This document shows, one piece after another, positions 1 to 9,993 of a stretch of 64,000 bases of DNA. The stretch's first letter is position 1, and every line of letters begins with the position of its first letter. Under the pieces are notes generated by a model, which had not been told where the DNA came from, made no database searches, and saw only the letters and a program-made list of their open reading frames with translations. This DNA comes from Ascidiaceihabitans sp. (GTDB lineage: Bacteria; Pseudomonadota; Alphaproteobacteria; Rhodobacterales; Rhodobacteraceae). A program made the translations under genes and the position numbers. The DNA is taken from positions 123,384-187,383 of the forward strand of contig JAOKHV010000001.1 in the NCBI GenBank assembly GCA_028248455.1, in the 5' to 3' direction.

Positions 1-385
1 CCCGTTCGGGGGGCGTTACAACCGGTTCAAGCTGTTGAAATTGTGAGTTATTCAATACTTCAACTTTATATCCCATCGCCTTTAAATCGGCGGCTTGGGT
101 GTCAAAGGCATCGCCCTGTTCTTCCCAACATAAACATCCCGACCACGTGATCGCATTGGTATGCAGTGCGTCATTCAACCGTCGGTAGCTGGCAATGCCT
201 TCAGCGCGGATATCGTGATGCGACTTATCTGCGTAAAAGCTGGCGTTCACCCAGCCAAAGGAACGTCCTGTCGCTCCTGCAGCAGGCCCACTGGCATTTA
301 TGACCGTTACGTCCGCACCTTGTTGGGTCAAGGCGAATGCGAGGCTTGCGCCAACGATCCCTGCTCCAATTATGACAACCTGCAT
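1..385 (-). CDS. FAD-dependent oxidoreductase (DAO family), N-terminal part
   Basis: The gene starts at the ATG ending at 385 and runs off the left edge, so only about 128 residues are visible. The first residues form a dinucleotide-binding beta-alpha-beta fold, MQVVIIGAGIVGASLAFAL, followed by an ATGRSFGWVNAS stretch that resembles D-amino acid oxidase/glycine oxidase-like FAD enzymes. Such proteins oxidise amines or amino acids with FAD in the cytoplasm or at the membrane; the substrate cannot be told from this fragment. It is divergent from the cupin gene that starts 45 bases away at 431, so the two probably share a promoter region. Confidence 0.8.
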   Translation of the reverse strand, partial: MQVVIIGAGIVGASLAFALTQQGADVTVINASGPAAGATGRSFGWVNASFYADKSHHDIRAEGIASYRRLNDALHTNAITWSGCLCWEEQGDAFDTQAADLKAMGYKVEVLNNSQFQQLEPVVTPPER

Positions 386-430
386 TGCGATCTTCCTTGC
401 GTTGCTTTGAAGCCAGCATAAGATAGCAGA

Positions 431-850
431 ATGACAGCACAAGACATCATCGACCGCCTAGCACTCGAACCGCACCCTGAGGGTGGATTTTATCGCCAAA
501 CATGGCGTGCCGAAAACGAAGGACGCGCGGTTGGGACCTGTATTTATTTTCTATTGAAAGACGGTGGTCATAGTCATTGGCACAAGGTCGATGCCACCGA
601 AATTTGGCTTTATCACGCAGGTGCACCTCTGGTTCTGTCTTTGTCAAAAACGGATGCAGGACCTGCTACAGATCACCTTTTGACGCCTGATTTAACCAAA
701 GGTGAACCACAACTGATTGTGCCAGAGGGGCATTGGCAAGCAGCACGGACAACAGGCGATTATACGTTGGTTAGTTGTACTGTGTCGCCCGGTTTTGAAT
801 TTGAAGGTTTCACCTTAGCCGCGCCTAATTTCAAAATTCCGCGTTCGTAA
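431..850 (+). CDS. Cupin protein of the DUF985 family
   Basis: This is a 139-residue protein. The start MTAQDIIDRLALEPHPEGGFYRQ and the central SHWHKVDATEIWLYHAG segment, with His and Glu in metal-ligand-like positions, match the DUF985 cupin family of small beta-barrel proteins. Its reaction is unknown; some relatives have been linked to sugar epimerase-like folds. It is convergent with anmK: the stop codons abut at 850/851 with no room for a terminator. It looks complete. Confidence 0.85.
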   Translation: MTAQDIIDRLALEPHPEGGFYRQTWRAENEGRAVGTCIYFLLKDGGHSHWHKVDATEIWLYHAGAPLVLSLSKTDAGPATDHLLTPDLTKGEPQLIVPEGHWQAARTTGDYTLVSCTVSPGFEFEGFTLAAPNFKIPRS

Positions 851-1960
851 TCAAGTGCTTGGATAGCTCAATGTTCCACCAGAAACTGCTGCACGAACGC
901 CGGTGGTACTGGAGCAAGAAGTTGGCAATCCGCGTGCAACCCTAACGGCCAGATAGGCAAAGGCTTGCGCCTCAAGCATATCTCCGTCCAATCCAACGCT
1001 CTCGATTTCAACGACAGGGCATTCTAGCGAGACCTCTAGCATCTTCATCAAAACGGGATTTATACGTCCACCACCTGTCACCAAAACCTTGCTTGGTGGA
1101 CGTGGGCAGTGTTGCATTGCCTCCGCAACCCCAGCCGCGCACATAGCCGTTAACGTCGCAGTCGCATCGGGATCTGACAGTTCTTTTACCAAGTTTATCA
1201 TTTCAGAAAAATCGTTTCTATCCAATGACTTTGGCGGCACTCTTGAGAAATACGGCTCAACCAAGAACAACTCAAGCGCGCCCATTTCGACGGTTCCTGA
1301 GCTTGCGATTTTGCCGTCCTTATCAAACGCAACATCACAACGCGCTTGAACCAGATCATTGATCGGTGCGTTCGCAGGACCTGTGTCAAAGGCAAGCAAT
1401 GCGCCCATATCTTCTGGTGCATCAATCGCGGGATCGACCCATGTGATGTTACCCACACCACCAAGGTTCAAGAACACAATAGGTCCATCAGCTTTAATGT
1501 AACGCGCACAAGCGTGGTGAAAGAACGGCGCAAGGGGTGCGCCCTCGCCGCCCAGTTCAACGTCAGCGCTGCGGAAATCCCATACAACTGGCACCTTTAA
1601 ACGTTCAGCCAATGCGGCGCCATCACCCACTTGCAAGGTCCCTTGCTGACGGGGTGCATGGGCCAAAGTTTGACCGTGAAATCCAACTAAATCGATGTCG
1701 ACAAATTCTCCCAACGCCTCTGCATGGACCGCGTCGATCACAACTTTTGCCGCCTCAACCTCTGGCCCAGACCAGTGGCCCAAAGCAGCTGAAAGCACTG
1801 TCTGTTCTACGTCGGTATAGCGTCGGTATTGCGTCGGTCCAAAGGCGGTAATGTCATGCCCGTCCGTCACCAGAACAGCCGCATCAACGCCATCTAACGA
1901 TGTGCCACTCATCGCTCCTAAAGCAACAATTGGAGTACTGGTTTTTCGAAAGCTCTTCAT
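851..1960 (-). CDS. anmK: Anhydro-N-acetylmuramic acid kinase
   Basis: The 369-residue product has the usual length for AnmK. It opens with the phosphate-binding [13 protein letters not shown] motif, has VGFHGQT and [11 protein letters not shown] blocks and a late [11 protein letters not shown] motif, all characteristic of the family. The enzyme phosphorylates and hydrolyses 1,6-anhydro-MurNAc to MurNAc-6-phosphate in cytoplasmic cell-wall recycling. That job fits the presence of nagZ, another recycling enzyme, 12 kb away. It is divergent from tyrS, with only 66 bases between the two starts. Confidence 0.95.
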   Translation of the reverse strand: MKSFRKTSTPIVALGAMSGTSLDGVDAAVLVTDGHDITAFGPTQYRRYTDVEQTVLSAALGHWSGPEVEAAKVVIDAVHAEALGEFVDIDLVGFHGQTLAHAPRQQGTLQVGDGAALAERLKVPVVWDFRSADVELGGEGAPLAPFFHHACARYIKADGPIVFLNLGGVGNITWVDPAIDAPEDMGALLAFDTGPANAPINDLVQARCDVAFDKDGKIASSGTVEMGALELFLVEPYFSRVPPKSLDRNDFSEMINLVKELSDPDATATLTAMCAAGVAEAMQHCPRPPSKVLVTGGGRINPVLMKMLEVSLECPVVEIESVGLDGDMLEAQAFAYLAVRVARGLPTSCSSTTGVRAAVSGGTLSYPST

Positions 1961-2026
1961 TGGCCTTTTCCTTTGCCTTACCCCTCCCTATAGATTGCTT
2001 TGCAAAACCAACCAAGAGTACGTGCT

Positions 2027-3277
2027 ATGACCTACCACCCAAAATCAGAATTTGTTGCAGTAATGATGGAACGCGGTTTCCTTGCCGACTGCACCGATTA
2101 TCAAGGGCTGGATGAGGCACTGCTTAAAGGTGCACAACCCGGCTATATCGGCTTTGACGCCACAGCCAAATCGCTGCACGTTGGATCATTGATCCAGATC
2201 ATGATGCTGCGCTGGTTGCAAAAGACAGGCAACAAGCCAATCACTTTGATGGGTGGTGGCACAACAAAAGTTGGCGACCCGTCTTTTCGCGCGGATGAAC
2301 GCCCTTTGCTGGATGCTGCAGCCATTGATGACAATATCGCAGGGATCAAGAAGGTGTTCAGCGCCTATCTAGAGTACGGCGATGGGCCGACTGATGCGAT
2401 GATGATCAACAACGCCGAATGGCTGGACGAGTTGAACTACCTCGACTTCTTGCGCGACATCGGTCGCCATTTCTCGATCAATCGCATGTTGTCGTTTGAA
2501 TCAGTTAAATCACGCCTTGATCGCGAACAGTCGCTCTCTTTCCTCGAATTCAATTACATGATCCTTCAAGCTTATGACTTTATGGAACTTAGCCGTCGTT
2601 ATGGCTGTGTTCTGCAAATGGGTGGTTCGGATCAATGGGGTAATATCGTCAACGGTATCGACCTGACGCGCCGTGTTATTGACGGCGAAGTATACGGTCT
2701 GACATCCCCATTGCTAACCACGTCTGACGGCAAAAAGATGGGGAAATCACTGTCTGGTGCCATTTGGTTAAATCCTGACATGCTATCGCCGTATGAGTTC
2801 TGGCAGTTCTGGCGCAACACAACAGACGCCGATGTTGGGCGTTTCCTTAAGCTGTATACCGAGCTGCCAGTAGACGAATGTGATCGCCTTGGTGCACTTG
2901 AGGGTGCAGAGATCAACGAGAGCAAGGTGCGTTTGGCCAACGAGGTCACGACCCTCTTGCACGGTACAGATGCGGCAGCGGCGGCTGAGGCCACAGCACG
3001 CGAAGTGTTTGAAAAAGGTGGTGTTGGTGATGATTTGCCAACGCTAACTCTGAGCGCTGAAGATGTTGGCGATGGGATCTCAATCGTTCAATTGCTGGTG
3101 AAATCCGGCCTTGCGGGTTCTGGGAAAGAAGCCAAGCGTTTGATTTCTGAGAACGGTGCCAAGATCAATGATGAACCACTGGCTAAAGCTGGCATGATGA
3201 TTGATGCTGCTGCGCTGGCCACACCAATCAAGCTAAGTGCCGGCAAAAAGCGCCATGCTCTGGTACAAATTGGGTAA
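2027..3277 (+). CDS. tyrS: Tyrosyl-tRNA synthetase
   Basis: The 416-residue product charges tRNA-Tyr. Visible class I signatures are the HIGH-like HVGSL near residue 50 and KKMGKSL (KMSKS loop) near residue 240; the C-terminal 60 residues ([14 protein letters not shown]...) form an S4 RNA-binding domain. I chose the ATG at 2027 (MTYHPKSEF) rather than an in-frame start 27 bases upstream because the family begins just before this segment. A hairpin terminator follows directly at 3303-3329. Confidence 0.96.
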   Translation: MTYHPKSEFVAVMMERGFLADCTDYQGLDEALLKGAQPGYIGFDATAKSLHVGSLIQIMMLRWLQKTGNKPITLMGGGTTKVGDPSFRADERPLLDAAAIDDNIAGIKKVFSAYLEYGDGPTDAMMINNAEWLDELNYLDFLRDIGRHFSINRMLSFESVKSRLDREQSLSFLEFNYMILQAYDFMELSRRYGCVLQMGGSDQWGNIVNGIDLTRRVIDGEVYGLTSPLLTTSDGKKMGKSLSGAIWLNPDMLSPYEFWQFWRNTTDADVGRFLKLYTELPVDECDRLGALEGAEINESKVRLANEVTTLLHGTDAAAAAEATAREVFEKGGVGDDLPTLTLSAEDVGDGISIVQLLVKSGLAGSGKEAKRLISENGAKINDEPLAKAGMMIDAAALATPIKLSAGKKRHALVQIG

Positions 3278-3302
3278 CAGTCTGACGATTTATAAAAGTT
3301 TG

Positions 3303-3329
3303 AAAGGGCCGCTTATTTAGCGGCCTTTT
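3303..3329 (+). terminator. Terminator of tyrS, overlapping the end of the ABC-F gene
   Basis: GGCCGC and GCGGCC are separated by seven bases, and the stem is extended by A/T pairs on both sides. It ends in a run of four T on the plus strand and A residues on the other side, so it can work in both directions. The downstream arm lies inside the last codons of the minus-strand ABC-F gene. Confidence 0.75.
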
Positions 3330-5124
3330 CTTCGAGTAGCATCCATTCTTCCTCGACTGCGTCCAATTTGGATTGGCGCTCGATTAGGGCGTCTGTCGCC
3401 TTTTGAAACTTCACTGGGTTTTCAGTAAACAAGGCTGGATCGCTCATCAACTCTTGCAGTTTGCCGATTTCGGCTTCCAAGCGTTCCATTTCCGCAGGAA
3501 TGGTTTCAAGACGGTGCTTTTCAGTAAAGCTAAGGCCTGACTTAGGTGCCTCTTCTTTTTCTTTACCTTTAGACGCAGAACGTTTTGATTTCACGACGCT
3601 GTCGCCAAAATCATCCTGATTGCGCTGTGCGATATAGTCAGACCATCCGCCGGCATAAACAGTCGCTTTGCCGTCACCTTCCATCGCGATTGTTGTCACG
3701 GCCACGCGGTCAAGGAAATCACGGTCGTGGCTGACCAGAACAACGGTGCCGTCGTATTGGCCCAGCAAGTCCTGAAGCAAATCAAGCGTTTCAATATCAA
3801 GGTCATTGGTCGGCTCATCGAGCACCAAAAAGTTACTGCTGCGGGCCATCAATTTGGCAAGCAACAGGCGTGCTTTTTCACCACCGGACAAAGAGCGTAC
3901 AGGCGCGCGCGCCTGACCTTCGTCGAATAGGAATTCCTTTAGGTAGCCAACAACGTGCTTAGGCATACCGCGCACCATCACTTGGTCCGCTTTGCCTGAA
4001 ACGCGCATCTCTGGATCACCTGTTAGGCTGTCCCAAAGGGTCATATCACCATCAAGCTGTGCGCGTGATTGATCAAACAAAGCCAGCTCAAGATTGGTGC
4101 CCAGCTTGATTGTGCCAGTGTCAGGCTCTTCGCGCCCGATCATCATGTTCAGCAGTGTGGTCTTGCCGACGCCGTTTGGTCCTACAAGTGCAATGCGATC
4201 ACCGCGATTGATTGTGATATCAAAGGGTTCAAGAATTTTCTTATCACCAAAAGCCTTGGTAATTTGGGTCGCTTCAATGACCTTGCGGCCTGATTTTTTG
4301 CCAGCTTCGAATGCCATGGCCGCAGCCCCTTGGCGGGTGATCTGCCCTGCCCGTTCAGCGCGCAATTCCTGCAAAGCTCGCACGCGTCCCTGGTTGCGTT
4401 TGCGACGTGCAGAAATACCTTCAACGGCCCAACGCGCTTCGGCTTTGATCTTGCGGTTCAGCTTGTGACGTTGGGTGTCTTCTTCTTCCCACGTTGCATC
4501 GCGCCATGCCTCGAATTCACCAAAACCGCGTTCCTGACGTTTAACCATATCGCGGTCAATCCAAAGGGTCGCGCGGGTCAGCGCCTGCAAGAATGCACGG
4601 TCGTGGCTGATAAGGATATAGCCCTTGCGCGTTGCTTTCAGCTCGGATTCGAGCCAAGCAATCGCTTCAATATCAAGGTCATTGGTCGGCTCATCGAGCA
4701 ACATTAGATCTGGGCCACCTGCCATCAAACGAGCCAAGGCCGCGCGACGCCGTTCGCCGCCAGATGCGGTCTCAACCGGACGTGCCGGATCAAACTTAAG
4801 GCCCGCGCCTGCTCGCTCAACCTTGTACATCTCGCTCTCGTCCAACCCATGGGCTGCGAAATCACCTAGTGTGGCAAAACCAGAAAGGTCTGGTTCTTGT
4901 TCCATATATCCAACGGACACGCCCGGGCCTGCGATCACCTCGCCAGAGTCAGGTTCGACCAATCCGCCCATGACTTTCATCAAGGTGGACTTGCCAGAGC
5001 CGTTGCGCCCAACAAGGGCAACACGATCCCCCGGTTGTGCGACCAGACTAAGAGCGTCAAAAATGGGATCACCGCCGAAAGTCAGCGAAATTTCGTTCAA
5101 TTGAAGAAGGGGTATACGAGCCAT
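3313..5124 (-). CDS. ABC-F family ATPase (Uup-like)
   Basis: The 603-residue soluble protein has two ATPase cassettes and no membrane segments. Walker A motifs are GRNGSGKST near residue 39 and GPNGVGKTT in the second half. ASGGERRRAAL and SLSGGEKARLL are the signature motifs, each followed by a Walker B ending LLDEPTNDLDIE or VLDEPTNDLDIE. A charged coiled-coil tail (about residues 520-600) resembles Uup. ABC-F proteins act on ribosomes or on DNA/RNA branch structures rather than in transport. The Uup assignment rests on the tail and is less certain than the family. Confidence 0.92.
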   Translation of the reverse strand: MARIPLLQLNEISLTFGGDPIFDALSLVAQPGDRVALVGRNGSGKSTLMKVMGGLVEPDSGEVIAGPGVSVGYMEQEPDLSGFATLGDFAAHGLDESEMYKVERAGAGLKFDPARPVETASGGERRRAALARLMAGGPDLMLLDEPTNDLDIEAIAWLESELKATRKGYILISHDRAFLQALTRATLWIDRDMVKRQERGFGEFEAWRDATWEEEDTQRHKLNRKIKAEARWAVEGISARRKRNQGRVRALQELRAERAGQITRQGAAAMAFEAGKKSGRKVIEATQITKAFGDKKILEPFDITINRGDRIALVGPNGVGKTTLLNMMIGREEPDTGTIKLGTNLELALFDQSRAQLDGDMTLWDSLTGDPEMRVSGKADQVMVRGMPKHVVGYLKEFLFDEGQARAPVRSLSGGEKARLLLAKLMARSSNFLVLDEPTNDLDIETLDLLQDLLGQYDGTVVLVSHDRDFLDRVAVTTIAMEGDGKATVYAGGWSDYIAQRNQDDFGDSVVKSKRSASKGKEKEEAPKSGLSFTEKHRLETIPAEMERLEAEIGKLQELMSDPALFTENPVKFQKATDALIERQSKLDAVEEEWMLLEEKAAK

Positions 5125-5206
5125 GATTGCCAGCTACCTGCCCCACGCGACAGGGTCAATCGCCGCTCTTCATTTTACTAAATAAACTCTCGCCCTTTGA
5201 GCTAAA

Positions 5207-5966
5207 CTACCCGACCAAGGCGCGAAGAAGCCGTTTACGTGCTTGAGGAATAGCTTTTATATCGACAGCCGAAAAAATATGCATCGTATTTAAATCACGG
5301 TCGATCAGCGCACGATCACTCACCCAACCGCCCATTAGCAAATAGGTACGCAGCAACGGTAGCATATCTGCATTGGCTTTTTTGATGTCGAAGTCCTGTG
5401 TTGCCTCACTCCTAAAGTCAAACACATCAGGAAATTTATGCTTGGGTGCCCAGTGTGACGGCGCGGTGTGGCAATTCACCTAACAATGCGAAGACCGCCT
5501 GATGCGCGGCGGTGTCGTTCCCAGAAAAGGAAGTGCACCCAAATAGCATGGAAATTTTATTTTCGTCCACACAAGCCGTCAATGCGGCCCATGCGATCTG
5601 GATAATATCGGGGTCTTGTTGATTGGGATGAATACAAAATCGGCCTAATTCGATCATAGATCCAGAAAAACTAGCCAAAGCGCTGAGGTCGCAGAATTGC
5701 GCAGAATAGCTGGTGTCAATCGATGCACCTGTTACAGCCTACATCCTAAAACACCCAACCAGCCGATTATCCTGCGTTGAACGAATAAGGATATGGGAGC
5801 AGGACTTATTAAACCCGTCAGCATCGTTGCCTTCTAGATTAAAGCATAAACCACGCAACATTTGGGCTTCAGATAAATCGTCGACAGATTTGGCAACTGA
5901 AACTTCATAACTGCCCCTCACAAAGGCCATCATCTCAAAAAAATTCAAACGTACCATTCGCGTCAA
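5207..5966 (-). pseudogene. olsB: Broken ornithine-acyl-ACP N-acyltransferase (OlsB-like GNAT)
   Basis: Pieced together, three segments make one OlsB/hemolysin-like acyltransferase, the enzyme that makes lyso-ornithine lipid. The first segment (5966-5739) ends NRLVGCFRM. An in-frame TAG at 5736-5738 follows, and the same frame resumes through SYSAQFCDLSAL and IELGRFCIHP. Near 5465-5480 the frame changes, after which LLRTYLLMGGWVSD and DRDLNTMHIF complete the expected C-terminus, ending at the TAG at 5207. One stop and one frameshift make a functional product unlikely. The true start could also be an internal ATG at 5933. An ornithine-lipid defect would follow unless another copy exists. Confidence 0.8.
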
Positions 5967-6013
5967 CAGTCCTCAACGCAGATCAGCATGCAAGGAACCC
6001 GATCCGCCCAGCC

Positions 6014-6448
6014 CTAAAGGCCAGGACCGATGTTGCCAATCAGCTGACGCAGAAAGGATTTATTGCTCACTGCAGTGTCCGTGACACGGCGCGTGAGTGG
6101 CACAACTTGTCCATCTTCTAACCTAAAGTGTTCGATATTACGTACAACACCTGCACTGTCAAAGCTGATCGCAACCAATTGGCGTTCAATTTCTTTTGGC
6201 GCTGTTGGGCCAAACGTCCACAAACGACTGCGCACGTAGTAATAGCCACCATCATTCAACACGCCACCAGATGATGGCGGCCCAACAGTCTCTTCAACAG
6301 ACGCTCGCGTATCTACGCCAACGATAATCGCATCAAGGTCTTCCTGTGGTGGAATATAACCGTGATTTTTATAGGTTGGCGTACATGCGCCAACGGTCAA
6401 AAATACGGCTCCTGCGGTGATCCACTTACGATAGGATGTGAACTGCAT
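6014..6448 (-). CDS. bamE: Outer-membrane assembly lipoprotein BamE (SmpA/OmlA)
   Basis: The 144-residue product begins MQFTSYRKWITAG and has a signal peptide ending at a lipobox-like VGAC, so it should be an outer-membrane lipoprotein. The following region (GYIPPQEDLDAI, a glycine-proline turn, then GGYYYVRSRLWTFG) fits the SmpA/OmlA fold. BamE stabilises the BamABCD complex that inserts beta-barrel proteins. I chose the internal ATG because a signal peptide should be N-terminal. It is divergent from yceD, 88 bases apart. Confidence 0.88.
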   Translation of the reverse strand: MQFTSYRKWITAGAVFLTVGACTPTYKNHGYIPPQEDLDAIIVGVDTRASVEETVGPPSSGGVLNDGGYYYVRSRLWTFGPTAPKEIERQLVAISFDSAGVVRNIEHFRLEDGQVVPLTRRVTDTAVSNKSFLRQLIGNIGPGL

Positions 6449-6536
6449 TTTGACTGCCCTCTTGCTCTTAATCGTTACGGCTTTTATCCCGCGTACCAAA
6501 GGAACGTCCCTGTTTCAAGAAACGAAAGCATGAACC

Positions 6537-7088
6537 ATGTCATCAGCACTTCCATCCAAGCTCGCTTATCGCGTTACGGATCTTCCAAATAACTCGATCA
6601 AAAAGTTCGATTTACGCCCAGAACCAACACAAAATGACGCAATTGCTGCGGAATTAAATCTGCTGGGTTTGCGTAAACTGCGTTTCACTGGTCAAATCCA
6701 GTCGTCTGGTAAATCAGACTGGCGTTTAACTGGAACAATCGGCGCAACGGTTATCCAACCCTGCACAATTACCCTTGAACCAGTCATGACCCGAATTGAT
6801 GAATCCGTTGAGCGCCTTTTCGTCAAAGAAATAATTAATCTGGGTGAGGAAGAAATCGAGATGCCAGAGGACGAAACCATCGAGCCCTTAGGCACATGGA
6901 TCGACCCTGAGGCTATTATGATCGAGTCTTTGTGTCTCACGTTGCCAGAGTACCCTCGGGCCGAAGGCGCAACGCTTGGCGAATCCGTATACACTCAACC
7001 TGGTGAAGCCCCAATGCGCGACGAAGATGCGCGCCCTTTTGCCGGTCTTGCAGCCCTGAAAGACCAGTTGAAGTCAGGCGATGAATAA
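6537..7088 (+). CDS. yceD: YceD family protein (DUF177)
   Basis: The 183-residue protein belongs to the DUF177/YceD family, seen in the core TIGATVIQPCTITLEPV and the acidic EEEIEMPEDETIEPLG segment. YceD is usually encoded just upstream of rpmF (L32), as here, and has been linked to 23S rRNA or large-subunit metabolism. The 197-base gap before rpmF is longer than in tightly coupled operons and may hold an rpmF promoter. Confidence 0.88.
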   Translation: MSSALPSKLAYRVTDLPNNSIKKFDLRPEPTQNDAIAAELNLLGLRKLRFTGQIQSSGKSDWRLTGTIGATVIQPCTITLEPVMTRIDESVERLFVKEIINLGEEEIEMPEDETIEPLGTWIDPEAIMIESLCLTLPEYPRAEGATLGESVYTQPGEAPMRDEDARPFAGLAALKDQLKSGDE

Positions 7089-7285
7089 AAGATAACAGTC
7101 GCAGCCCTAGAGTGTCCAAATAACTGCTTGCGTCTGAGACAATTCACAGTATTTTGCGCTCCTCGTGGTATTAAAGGTTGGACATGTTGAGGCACACCGC
7201 CTAAACGCTCGTCACGCCCAAACCAAACGTTATGCAACATCGGCTCCGCATACTGCGTCGCCCTTTAATCTAAAGGCCCATTATA

Positions 7286-7492
7286 ATGGCTGTTCAACAG
7301 AACAAAGTTTCCACATCGCGCCGCAACAACCGTCGCTCGCACGATTCCCTGGTTGCTGCAAACCCAAACGAATGCACCAACTGCGGTGAATTGAAGCGCC
7401 CACACCACATCTGTGCGGCTTGCGGTCACTACGACAATAACGAGATTGTCGCATTGGCTGAAGAAGTCGACATGGAAGACGACGCGGCATAA
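7286..7492 (+). CDS. rpmF: 50S ribosomal protein L32
   Basis: The 68-residue protein begins [20 protein letters not shown], the standard L32 opening, and has the zinc-finger pair CTNC and CAAC around residues 30-46. It is a small basic component of the large ribosomal subunit with an acidic tail typical of Rhodobacteraceae. The order rpmF-plsX-fabH is widely conserved and couples ribosome and fatty-acid synthesis. Confidence 0.97.
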   Translation: MAVQQNKVSTSRRNNRRSHDSLVAANPNECTNCGELKRPHHICAACGHYDNNEIVALAEEVDMEDDAA

Positions 7493-7529
7493 GCTGCCTC
7501 TTGGCCCTAAAGCAGATAGGCATTCGCAA

Positions 7530-8603
7530 ATGACGGCACTGCCGGATCAAACAGACGCGGAACGCCAGAACACTGTAATTGCAGTGGACGCTATGGGTGG
7601 TGACAGTGGTCCTTCAGCAATAGTCTCTGGATGTGCCGCTTTTGCCAAACGTCGCAAGGACGTCGACATTATACTGCATGGGCCTCAAGCTACGCTTGAG
7701 GCTCTTGTTTTACGCCGTAAGCAACTTAATGGTCGTGTCACTATCCGTGATGCGGCTGAAGTTGTTTCTATGGAAGACAGACCAGGCCAAGTCGTCCGCC
7801 ATGGTAAAAAGACGTCCATGTGGGCCACAGTTGAAACTGTACGTTCTGGTGATGCTGAAATTGCCGTAAGCTGTGGCAACACAGGTGCTTTGATGGCTGT
7901 ATCAATGATACGCCTGCGGAAATTGCCGGGCGTCAATCGACCGGCAATTGCTGTGCTTTGGCCATCATCCAATCCGCAGGGTTTCAACGTCATGTTGGAT
8001 GTTGGAGCGGACATTCGTGCCGATGCTGATGATTTGATGCGTTATGCGTTAATGGGAGCATCCTATGCCCGCAACGGCATGGACCTGCCCCTCCCGCGTA
8101 TCGGCTTGCTGAATGTAGGCACCGAAGAACACAAAGGCCGTCCAGAACTGCACGAAGCCTATGAGTTGATCTCAGCCCAAGCAGAACAAGCCAACTTTGA
8201 ATTTGTTGGTTTTGTTGAGGGTGGCGACATTCCGGGTGACGTTGCCGATGTGATTGTGACAGATGGTTTCACAGGCAACATTGCGATCAAGACCGGTGAA
8301 GGTACTGCTGGTTTGATCGGTGAGTTGCTTCGCAAAGCCTTTAAAAACACTCCGATGTCACGCCTTGCTTACCTGTTCGCTTTCACATCTATGCAGCGCT
8401 TGAAACGCCGTATAGACCCACGTCGTGTAAATGGTGGTGTATTTTTGGGCTTGAACGGTATGGTCGTGAAATCGCATGGTTCTGCAGACGCAACTGGCGT
8501 TGCCGCTGCGCTGCAATTGGCCGCACAGCTGGCCGAAAATGGATTTACTGGCAAGTTGGCCGCCCGCTTGGCCGCTGTTTTGCCCACCGAACCAAAGGAT
8601 TAA
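7530..8603 (+). CDS. plsX: Phosphate acyltransferase PlsX
   Basis: The 357-residue enzyme converts acyl-ACP to acyl-phosphate, the acyl donor for phospholipid synthesis. The start region VIAVDAMGGDSGP and later VSCGNTGALMA, DVGADIRADADDL and DGFTGNIAIKT blocks are diagnostic. I chose the ATG at 7530 because longer frames run back into rpmF and the family begins here. It lies 37 bases after rpmF and 5 bases before fabH, consistent with one operon. Confidence 0.96.
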   Translation: MTALPDQTDAERQNTVIAVDAMGGDSGPSAIVSGCAAFAKRRKDVDIILHGPQATLEALVLRRKQLNGRVTIRDAAEVVSMEDRPGQVVRHGKKTSMWATVETVRSGDAEIAVSCGNTGALMAVSMIRLRKLPGVNRPAIAVLWPSSNPQGFNVMLDVGADIRADADDLMRYALMGASYARNGMDLPLPRIGLLNVGTEEHKGRPELHEAYELISAQAEQANFEFVGFVEGGDIPGDVADVIVTDGFTGNIAIKTGEGTAGLIGELLRKAFKNTPMSRLAYLFAFTSMQRLKRRIDPRRVNGGVFLGLNGMVVKSHGSADATGVAAALQLAAQLAENGFTGKLAARLAAVLPTEPKD

Positions 8604-8608
8604 CACGC

Positions 8609-9580
8609 ATGACATTGCGCGCTGTTGTAAAAGGGGTTGGGCATTACCTACCGGAACGTATTGTTCCGAATGCTGAATTTGAGAAAACCTTAGATACGAC
8701 AGATGAATGGATCAAATCCCGTTCAGGCATAGAACGTCGCCATTTCGCCGCCGAAGGTGAAACAACATCCATGTTGGCAACCAAAGCGGCGCAAGCCGCC
8801 TTAACCAATGCTGGGATGACTGCAGATGACGTGGATGCCATCGTTTTGGCAACCTCAACCGCCGACCTCACCTTCCCCTCAGCTGCGACGATGGTTCAAG
8901 CGAACCTTGGCATGACCAAAGGCTTTGCCTTTGATATTCAAGCTGTTTGTGCCGGCTTCGTCTTTGCCCTTAGCAATGCAAATGCTTTGATACTATCCGG
9001 TCAGGCAAAACGTGTATTGGTGATTGGCGCAGAAACATTCAGCCGCATCATGGACTGGACCGATCGCGGCACCTGTGTGTTGTTTGGTGATGGAGCTGGT
9101 GCATTAATATTGGAAGCTGAAGAAGGCGCTGGCGACAGCGGCGATCGTGGAATCCTATCAACAGACTTAAATTCAGACGGCACACACCGTGATCTACTGT
9201 ATGTTGACGGAGGTGTCAGCACTGGCACGTCTGGTTATCTTCGCATGCAAGGCAATCAAGTATTCCGCCACGCAGTCGGTAAATTAGCAGCGACAGCAAC
9301 AACCGCGATGGAGCGCGCAAACGTCACAACTGATGACATTGACTGGATCGTCCCACATCAGGCAAATATCCGTATTATTCAAGGCACTGCCAAGAAGATG
9401 GGCGTTCTGATGGAGAACGTAATCGTCACCGTCCAAGATCACGGCAACACCTCTGCCGCCTCTATCCCGCTTGCTATGTCTGTTGGTGCCCAAAGCGGCA
9501 AAATCAAAAAAGGTGATTTACTCGTCACCGAGGCAATCGGCGGTGGGCTGGCCTGGGGCGCGGTGGTTTTACGCTGGTAA
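8609..9580 (+). CDS. fabH: Beta-ketoacyl-ACP synthase III
   Basis: The 323-residue condensing enzyme starts fatty-acid elongation from acetyl-CoA and malonyl-ACP. The catalytic triad is visible: Cys in DIQAVCAGFVFAL (about residue 114), His in IVPHQANIRI (about 250) and Asn in DHGNTSAAS (about 280). It follows plsX by 5 bases and precedes ihfA by about 100 bases. Length is normal and no lesion is seen. Confidence 0.96.
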   Translation: MTLRAVVKGVGHYLPERIVPNAEFEKTLDTTDEWIKSRSGIERRHFAAEGETTSMLATKAAQAALTNAGMTADDVDAIVLATSTADLTFPSAATMVQANLGMTKGFAFDIQAVCAGFVFALSNANALILSGQAKRVLVIGAETFSRIMDWTDRGTCVLFGDGAGALILEAEEGAGDSGDRGILSTDLNSDGTHRDLLYVDGGVSTGTSGYLRMQGNQVFRHAVGKLAATATTAMERANVTTDDIDWIVPHQANIRIIQGTAKKMGVLMENVIVTVQDHGNTSAASIPLAMSVGAQSGKIKKGDLLVTEAIGGGLAWGAVVLRW

Positions 9581-9686
9581 CCCACGATTTTTGTATCAAT
9601 CCAACGCTGAAACTACCGTTGGCAATGCATTGATATTGACTCGGAATTTCTCCTCGCCCTATTGTGAAACCAAATAGGGGAACAAC

Positions 9687-9989
9687 ATGACTGATAACAC
9701 ACTGACACGCATGGATCTTAGCGAAGCTGTTTTTCGCGAAGTTGGTTTATCACGTAACGAAAGTGCGCAATTGGTAGAAAGCGTCTTGGATCATGTTTCT
9801 GACGCTTTGGTAAAAGGTGAACAGGTTAAAATTTCTTCCTTTGGTACGTTTTCAGTGCGCAGCAAATCAGCTCGTGTTGGACGTAACCCAAAAACTGGTG
9901 AAGAAGTTCCAATTAATCCGCGCCGCGTCCTTACATTCCGTCCGTCACATCTAATGAAAGACCGTGTTGCTTCAGGCAACAAGTCTTAA
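9687..9989 (+). CDS. ihfA: Integration host factor alpha subunit
   Basis: The 100-residue protein is a DNABII-family DNA-bending protein. Helical N-terminus [16 protein letters not shown], the [20 protein letters not shown] arm and [15 protein letters not shown] block are diagnostic of IHF/HU; position after fabH and the extended arm support the alpha subunit. An AGGGGA ribosome-binding site lies before the ATG. IHF acts as a heterodimer with IhfB in recombination, replication and promoter architecture. Confidence 0.93.
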   Translation: MTDNTLTRMDLSEAVFREVGLSRNESAQLVESVLDHVSDALVKGEQVKISSFGTFSVRSKSARVGRNPKTGEEVPINPRRVLTFRPSHLMKDRVASGNKS

Positions 9990-9993
9990 TCTT

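Noticed and set aside
4625..5104. A 159-codon plus-strand ORF
   Set aside because: It is antisense to the ABC-F gene and has no domain of its own.
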